NCBI GenBank assembly: GCA_023447635.1
Contig: JAEXNA010000229.1
Span: 1-11,607 of the forward strand
Direction of reading: 5' to 3'
DNA length: 11,607 bases
From: Vulcanimicrobiota bacterium
Lineage (GTDB): Bacteria; Vulcanimicrobiota; Xenobia; Xenobiales; JADMJV01
Below, piece after piece: positions 7,737 to 11,607 of this stretch. Positions within the stretch are counted from its first letter, which is position 1. Each line of letters opens with the position of its first letter. The position numbers were made by a program, and so were the translations under genes. The notes under the pieces were generated by a model that did no database searches, was not told the DNA's origin, and saw only the letters and a program-made list of their open reading frames with translations.

Positions 7737-7782
7737 TTGGCCAAGATACAGGTGCGTCTGTGGCGGCGGGGCCGGATCTTGC

Positions 7783-7811
7783 AATATAGAGGTAGGCACA
7801 CCGGTGGTTAA
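7783..7811 (-). promoter_or_regulatory. Candidate sigma70-type promoter for the OB-fold/glycine-zipper operon
   Basis: Read on the minus strand, TTAACC (complement of 7806-7811) is followed by a 17-nt spacer and TATATT (complement of 7783-7788). These match the -35 and -10 consensus at four and five of six positions. Transcription would start near 7776 and give a leader of about 110 nt before ATG 7665. Confidence 0.55.
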
Positions 7812-7816
7812 CCGGT
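7800..7816. promoter_or_regulatory. Palindromic operator-like site overlapping the -35 box
   Basis: ACCGGT (7800-7805), five bases and ACCGGT (7811-7816) form a dyad, since each half is self-complementary. It includes the overlapping palindrome GGTTAACC (7806-7813). It covers the -35 of the leftward promoter and lies 20 nt before the ferritin-like start codon, so a dimeric regulator bound here could affect both directions. No regulator gene is nearby. Confidence 0.35.
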
Positions 7817-7835
7817 TCCCCGTAGGAGAACAGCT

Positions 7836-8333
7836 ATGCAAGATCGCGACACGACCCTTATAGGACACCTCAAAGACGCCTGGGCTTTCGAGACCCGTTT
7901 GCTGGACCTGGTCCTCGAACAGGTCAAAGGCTGTGCGGACGCTCCGTCTCGACGGATGTATCGCGAGCACGCTCGCCTGACCAAGACACAGTGTCAGCGA
8001 ATCCAGCGACGACTAGAGTTGCTGGGCGAGCATGTCCTGGGCGAAGAGTCGGGCTGGTTCAGCGACCGTCTTAAACGTCTGGCTGTCGAAGTCGCCGTGA
8101 TGGACGTGTGGAGAGATGAATCAATTCAGCGGCTGATCACCTCTTACGGGATCAAGCAACTCGAGTGCAATATGTACCGCAGCCTGCTCGACCTGGCCGA
8201 GTCGACCGACGACGAAGCGACGGCCTCGCTAGCCCGTACCTCTTTGGAGGAAGAAGAAGCCACGGCTCGTCGTCTGCTCTTCTGTATCGGTATGGCAACT
8301 CGGGGCACCGAGAGCAAGAGCAACGCCGCCTGA
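7836..8333 (+). CDS. Ferritin-like DUF892 (YciE/YciF)-type four-helix protein
   Basis: A 165-residue, almost fully helical cytosolic protein resembling the DUF892 branch of the ferritin-like superfamily. Helix 1 contains HLKDAWAFETRLLDLV (11-26; Glu19 is a possible metal ligand). Helix 2 has REHARLTKTQCQRI (43-56; Glu44, His45), helix 3 has YGIKQLECNMYRSLLDLAE (104-122; Glu110), and helix 4 has LARTSLEEEEATARRLL (132-148). The spacing of E, EH, E and EE fits the family, which is often linked to stress responses; the biochemical role is not settled. ATG 7836 has AGGAG seven nt upstream. The gene is monocistronic and closed by a terminator about 30 nt after the stop. It diverges from the OB-fold operon. 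Sequence similarity to characterised members is modest, so function is tentative. Confidence 0.72.
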   Translation: MQDRDTTLIGHLKDAWAFETRLLDLVLEQVKGCADAPSRRMYREHARLTKTQCQRIQRRLELLGEHVLGEESGWFSDRLKRLAVEVAVMDVWRDESIQRLITSYGIKQLECNMYRSLLDLAESTDDEATASLARTSLEEEEATARRLLFCIGMATRGTESKSNAA

Positions 8334-8362
8334 TCTCGATCTGAAAATTGGACCGATAAAAG

Positions 8363-8391
8363 AAGAAGCGCGGTGGGAGCCGCGCTTCTTT
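8363..8391 (+). terminator. Intrinsic terminator of the ferritin-like gene
   Basis: A perfect 11-bp stem (AAGAAGCGCGG at 8363-8373 with CCGCGCTTCTT at 8380-8390) around the loop TGGGAG. It runs into a short, interrupted T-tract (CTTCTTTCGTT). It is strong as a hairpin, although the T-tract is imperfect. Confidence 0.85.
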
Positions 8392-8554
8392 CGTTGGGGC
8401 GTCAGGTGTCGTGTGGGTGCACGTTCACCGACTATTTGTATAGCTACGGTACAGCTCCCGTGGAAGTCTGCCAATGCCGGAAATCCACCATTTCGAGGCT
8501 ACTTTGGGACCACGTTGAGGGGTACTACGACGCACGAAAAAGGCCTGGCCAAGC

Positions 8555-8579
8555 CCCAGGAGAGCTTAGGCCTTCTGGG
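8555..8579 (+). promoter_or_regulatory. Leader hairpin just before the outer-membrane protein start
   Basis: CCCAGGAG (8555-8562) can pair with CTTCTGGG (8572-8579; one G-U pair) around a 9-nt loop, ending 11 nt before ATG 8591. The weak TGGGA ribosome site (8576-8580) would be inside the stem. The rest of 8392-8590 shows no clear promoter, gene or repeat; AGGCCT occurs twice (8541-8546 and 8568-8573). Confidence 0.35.
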
Positions 8580-8590
8580 AACTCCACAGC

Positions 8591-9346
8591 ATGTGGCCTT
8601 TTCGCCCTGCCCTTTTCGGCACAGTCCTGTTTGCCCTTCTCCTGGTAAGCCGCCCCCTTGCCTCGCAGGCCCAGGAGAAAGCGATTTCCACCGACCGCCC
8701 CGACCGGGCAGAAACCCCTACGACCGTAGGGCCAGGCGTGGTCCAACTCGAGACCGGCGTTTCGCTGACTCGCGAGGACGGTCAGTCCTTCACCAGCTTC
8801 CCTACGCTTGTCCGGATCGGCACTGGAGAACGCTGGGAGTTCAGGATCGAGAGCGACCTTCTCCATCTACAAAATCCCGGCGCGGACAGTTTCCACGATG
8901 TCGTGGTCGGCGCGAAAGTCACGCTACACGAGGACGAGCGGACACACTGGGGGCTCATCTTCGACGCCAGGATCCCGGTTGGAATCGCCGAGGTGCGCGG
9001 CTCCTTCGAACCCGAGATCAAAGCGCTTCACGAGCACGAATTCAAGAACGATTTTACTCTAGAACTCAACGTTGGCTTGTCCGTGCCCGAGGACGAGGAG
9101 GCCCGGCTGATGAGCTATAGCTGGGCGGCTTCCCTTTCTCATCCCGTGTCCGGAAAGCTTGACGCCTACCTTGAACTGTTTGGGGAAGGTCGAGAGAAGA
9201 GCGGCGAGTCCAGCCAGGTAGGCGTCGATGGTGGCTTCACCTATCAGCCCAGCGACGACCTTCAATTCGACATCTCCTACGCCAAAGGTCTGTCAAGCTT
9301 TGGGCTGGACTGGTCGGTGGGCCTGGGGGCCAGCACTCGTTTCTAA
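8591..9346 (+). CDS. Outer-membrane beta-barrel, 'transporter'/MetA-pathway (Phenol_MetA_deg-like) family
   Basis: A 251-residue predicted outer-membrane barrel. The signal peptide is positively charged at Arg5, has a hydrophobic core FGTVLFALLLV and ends in SQA, with cleavage probable after Ala27. The mature start ISTDRPDRAETPTTVGPG, then VVQLETGVSL (50-59), is the hallmark of the family annotated as MetA-pathway of phenol degradation/putative transporter. After it come alternating amphipathic strands (WEFRIESDLLHL, WGLIFDARIPVG, FTLELNVGLSV, MSYSWAASLSHPV, KLDAYLELFGEG, LQFDISYAKGL) and a terminal aromatic residue, STRF, as expected for BAM-inserted barrels. The pathway name should not be taken literally: no phenol genes are nearby. 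It ends 7 nt before the convergent debranching-enzyme gene, with no terminator between them. Barrel class is likely; the transported compound is unknown. Confidence 0.82.
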   Translation: MWPFRPALFGTVLFALLLVSRPLASQAQEKAISTDRPDRAETPTTVGPGVVQLETGVSLTREDGQSFTSFPTLVRIGTGERWEFRIESDLLHLQNPGADSFHDVVVGAKVTLHEDERTHWGLIFDARIPVGIAEVRGSFEPEIKALHEHEFKNDFTLELNVGLSVPEDEEARLMSYSWAASLSHPVSGKLDAYLELFGEGREKSGESSQVGVDGGFTYQPSDDLQFDISYAKGLSSFGLDWSVGLGASTRF

Positions 9347-9353
9347 GACGCGG

Positions 9354-11471
9354 CTACATCAACACTTCCACGGTGACTCCGGGCGGCTTCTCCACCGAAG
9401 TCACGGCCACGGTCCCGTCCTCGCGACGCAGAGTCAGGTCGACCGAGCCTCCGCCGAACTCTAGCCCCTTGATCTCGAGCGACTCAAGCTCTGGCGGCAG
9501 AGAAGGCCCTCTCAGGAAGATACGCTTCTCCAGGGCCGAGAATTCCAATCCCAGCATCGCCTTCACCAGGCCGAACGGCACGGCACAGGCCCATGCTTGA
9601 GGCGAGCAGGCGGTCGCGAAGCGTAGCGGCTTTCGATCACCCTCCTGGCGGGTTAATCCGGAGAAGAGTTCGGAAAGGCGATAGCCCGGGTCCGAGGTGG
9701 CGACGTCGAAGAGGGCAAGGAAAGTTCTCAGCGCCGGCTCTTTATAGCCGTACTTAGCGGCACCCACCGCGCAGAGCATGGTGTCATGGGGCCAAACCGC
9801 GCCCCGATGATAGCTCAGGGGATTGTAGTAGGGCGGGCCCTTGGCGACCGTGCGGACCCCCCAGCCGCTCCAGAACTGCTCCCCGAACAGCCGCTCTATC
9901 ACGTGCTGAGCTTCGCTTTCTGCGCTGGCTCCTGCCCATAGCATGTGACCGGCCGAAGAGCAGAGGAAGCGAGTCGGGCGAAAACGGCCGTCGAGAGCAG
10001 GATGGAAAAAGCGGTTCTTTCTGTCCCAGAACAGGCGCGAAACGCGCTGCGCCGTCTCTTTGGCCCTGGTAAGATACCTCAGCCCGGCTTCCTCGTCTCC
10101 ATACATGGTCGTCAGCAGATGTCCCCAGCTTCTCTGGGCCCAGATATGATAGCCCTGAGCCTCTACAAGGGCCAAAGCGCCGGTCGGCTTTCGCCCGTCG
10201 GGATGAAAGATCGCGTCCTCGGCGTCCCTCCACCCTTGATGGGTGAGCCCAAGTTCGTTGTGGGAGAGGTAGCAGAGCAGTCCGTGCTCGTTCTCGGCAG
10301 CCTTGCACTCCATCCAGGCTACAGCTTTTTCCAGGCTCTCCCGAAGCTGGCGTAGCAGCTTTCGGTCGCCCGTACGCCGGTAATACTCGGCGGCCAGGAT
10401 CAGGTAGAGCGGCGTCGAGTCGACCGCGCCGTAGTAGGATCCGAACGGCAGGTCCTGCATGTTGGTTCGTTCCGAAAAGCGGGACTCATGCAGGATCTTG
10501 CCCGGCTCGCCTTCTCGGGCGGGATCCGTTTCCCGGCACTGTCCGTCGGCTAGAACACGGAGCACGGCTGCCGAGAGTTCAGGCCATAGCCACAGCGTTT
10601 CCAAGGACGTGATCAGAGCGTCTCGGCCGAACAGAGCCGAGAACCAGGGGACACCGGCGTAGGGGAACGGACCGTGCGAGGTGGCCGTGCTCAGCATCTG
10701 AAGGTCAGCCAGGGAGCGTGCCAGCCAGGCGTCCATCTTCGAGTGCGAGGCAACCATCCGGGCTTTGGGCTCCCAGGTCGGGAGCGAGGCGCGTTTTTTC
10801 TCTGAGCGTCCGCACTGAAAAGCGTACGATACCCGTAGTCGTAGCGGGACGCCGGGCTCGACGGTGCAGTTCCAGCAGACCGATCCTTTGGGAGTGACCA
10901 TGGTGCCAGGTCCGGTCGCCGTAAGCGTCACCTTTCTGCTCTCTCCGTCCCGGCCCTGATAGCTCCAACTGTGTCGCCCCCGAATCCCAGCCTCGCTGGT
11001 GATCGACCGGTCGAGCGGTTTCAGCCAGTTCCTGACCTCGAAAATGTCTCTGAAATCGGGGCGGTTGTGCAACTCCAGGGAAAGACGGACCGGGTGACCA
11101 GCGTAGTTGCGCAACCGCAGGTCTTCGACCAGACCTCCCGAGATCAGCTTCTTTTTGCGGCTGATCAGAACCGCACCCTGAGAGAGCCCTTTCTCCTCGC
11201 CACCGGTCCAGCCGTCGGGGTTGGTGTACTCGCAGCGATGCTCGTCCCCCTCGCTGCGCACAGAATCGCCTAAGACGACGGGAGGTCTTCCGTCGAGAAG
11301 CAAGGCGCTCGAGGCGATGACTCGACAGTTTCGGTGGTACACCCCCTCCGGCCCCTGGCCCGGAAAACTGCCGGTCATACCTTCAGCCAGGAAAGTGTCA
11401 TCGCTCTTGAGGACACGCAGGTCCTCGGGCAGCGTAGGATGGAATCCGCTGTACTCTGTGTGCTCCATCAT
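9354..11471 (-). CDS. Amylo-alpha-1,6-glucosidase/glycogen debranching enzyme-type protein (GDE_N_bis + GDE_C)
   Basis: A 705-residue cytosolic enzyme of the kind that hydrolyses alpha-1,6 branches of glycogen or related alpha-glucans. The N-terminal beta-sandwich domain (about 15-225) has DDTFLAEGMTGSF (24-36), YHRNCRVIASSALLLDGRPP (45-64) and LRLRNYAGHPVRLSLEL (118-134). The C-terminal (alpha/alpha)6-barrel (about 240-640) has VPWFSALFGRDALITSLETL (274-293), GAVDSTPLYLILAAEYYRRT (348-367), GWRDAEDAI (413-421), NPLSYHRGAVWPHDTML (550-566) and ELFSG (601-605). These match the GH133-like signatures. The start has tandem ATG codons (11471 and 11468) behind AAAGG; the second has the better spacing. 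The first ATG overlaps the TGA of the upstream gene, which suggests coupling. Some relatives are mannosyl- or glucosylglycerate hydrolase-like, so exact substrate is open. Confidence 0.9.
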   Translation of the reverse strand: MMEHTEYSGFHPTLPEDLRVLKSDDTFLAEGMTGSFPGQGPEGVYHRNCRVIASSALLLDGRPPVVLGDSVRSEGDEHRCEYTNPDGWTGGEEKGLSQGAVLISRKKKLISGGLVEDLRLRNYAGHPVRLSLELHNRPDFRDIFEVRNWLKPLDRSITSEAGIRGRHSWSYQGRDGESRKVTLTATGPGTMVTPKGSVCWNCTVEPGVPLRLRVSYAFQCGRSEKKRASLPTWEPKARMVASHSKMDAWLARSLADLQMLSTATSHGPFPYAGVPWFSALFGRDALITSLETLWLWPELSAAVLRVLADGQCRETDPAREGEPGKILHESRFSERTNMQDLPFGSYYGAVDSTPLYLILAAEYYRRTGDRKLLRQLRESLEKAVAWMECKAAENEHGLLCYLSHNELGLTHQGWRDAEDAIFHPDGRKPTGALALVEAQGYHIWAQRSWGHLLTTMYGDEEAGLRYLTRAKETAQRVSRLFWDRKNRFFHPALDGRFRPTRFLCSSAGHMLWAGASAESEAQHVIERLFGEQFWSGWGVRTVAKGPPYYNPLSYHRGAVWPHDTMLCAVGAAKYGYKEPALRTFLALFDVATSDPGYRLSELFSGLTRQEGDRKPLRFATACSPQAWACAVPFGLVKAMLGLEFSALEKRIFLRGPSLPPELESLEIKGLEFGGGSVDLTLRREDGTVAVTSVEKPPGVTVEVLM

Positions 11472-11607
11472 TTACCTTTCAACAGCCCGAGCCACTGTTG
11501 GGTCACGCTGGCCAGGGTAAATCGCGACGACGGCCCCACCGAAGGCGGGCCGTCGTCTCGCCCGCGGCGGGACAGCTCTTCCAACCCACGCACGCTTTGG
11601 CAATCCA
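11468..11607 (-). CDS. C-terminal end of an upstream gene, possibly a glycosyltransferase (partial)
   Basis: Only the last 45 codons are in the window, reading from 11605 to the TGA at 11468-11470. The tail is SVRGLEELSRRGRDDG, a Gly/Pro-rich stretch, then RFTLASVTQQWLGLLKGK. The ending 'F-[ST]-L/W ... V ... Q-W-L-x-L-L' is like the terminal helix of GT4-type glycosyltransferases, which in many bacteria are adjacent to a debranching enzyme gene. The ATGA overlap with the next start shows that this is a real reading frame and that both genes are co-transcribed. The identity is weakly supported because the conserved part lies outside the window. Confidence 0.5.
   Translation of the reverse strand, partial: DCQSVRGLEELSRRGRDDGPPSVGPSSRFTLASVTQQWLGLLKGK

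Noticed and set aside
8392..8590. A small gene or riboswitch in the region before the outer-membrane protein gene
   Set aside because: The short frames have no ribosome site or conserved look, and no known riboswitch core is recognisable.

Overview
The window is GC-rich chromosomal DNA (by eye clearly above 60% G+C), densely packed and almost entirely protein-coding, from a bacterium. A predicted outer-membrane beta-barrel with a signal peptide and terminal Phe, and a lipoprotein-type HtrA protease, point to a diderm (Gram-negative-type) cell envelope. The mix of a small bacterial Ser/Thr kinase, an M64 metallopeptidase, an endonuclease I and a GDE-type alpha-1,6-glucosidase suggests an environmental lineage with complex regulation. 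I cannot place the species; an Eremiobacterota/Armatimonadota-like or similar poorly cultured group is only a guess. No rRNA, tRNA, transposase, integrase or CRISPR array is visible.

Layout from left to right. (1) 48-1232 (-) is an HtrA/Deg lipoprotein protease, divergent from (2) 1345-2178 (+), an endonuclease I-family nuclease that ends at a strong intrinsic terminator. (3) 2255-2332 holds three tandem 26-bp hairpin units between convergent genes. (4) 2329-3183 (-) is a kinase-domain-only Ser/Thr kinase. It lies downstream of (5) a CPBP/CAAX-type membrane protease at 3235-3953 (-) that is frameshifted in a run of five A. (6) 4054-5766 (+) is an M64-family metallopeptidase with a His-rich N-terminus and no classical signal peptide. 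(7) 7665 down to 5795 (-) is a probable three-gene operon: an OB-fold-like small protein, a glycine-zipper protein that starts at TTG, and a small exported protein. A good candidate promoter lies at 7783-7811. (8) 7836-8333 (+) is a DUF892/ferritin-like four-helix protein with its own terminator. (9) 8591-9346 (+) is an outer-membrane beta-barrel of the MetA-pathway/transporter type. (10) 9354-11471 (-) is an amylo-alpha-1,6-glucosidase-type glycogen debranching enzyme, overlapping by ATGA the end of (11) an upstream gene cut by the window edge, possibly a glycosyltransferase.

Functionally this is an ordinary mix of envelope, stress and carbohydrate genes, with some less usual points. The least explained part is the 5795-7665 operon. 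Its central protein has nine glycines at exact four-residue spacing, and two Gly/Ala-rich segments that look duplicated. Other points to check are the CPBP frameshift, the triple-hairpin repeat next to the kinase stop codon, and two hydrolases of normally exported families that lack recognisable Sec signals.
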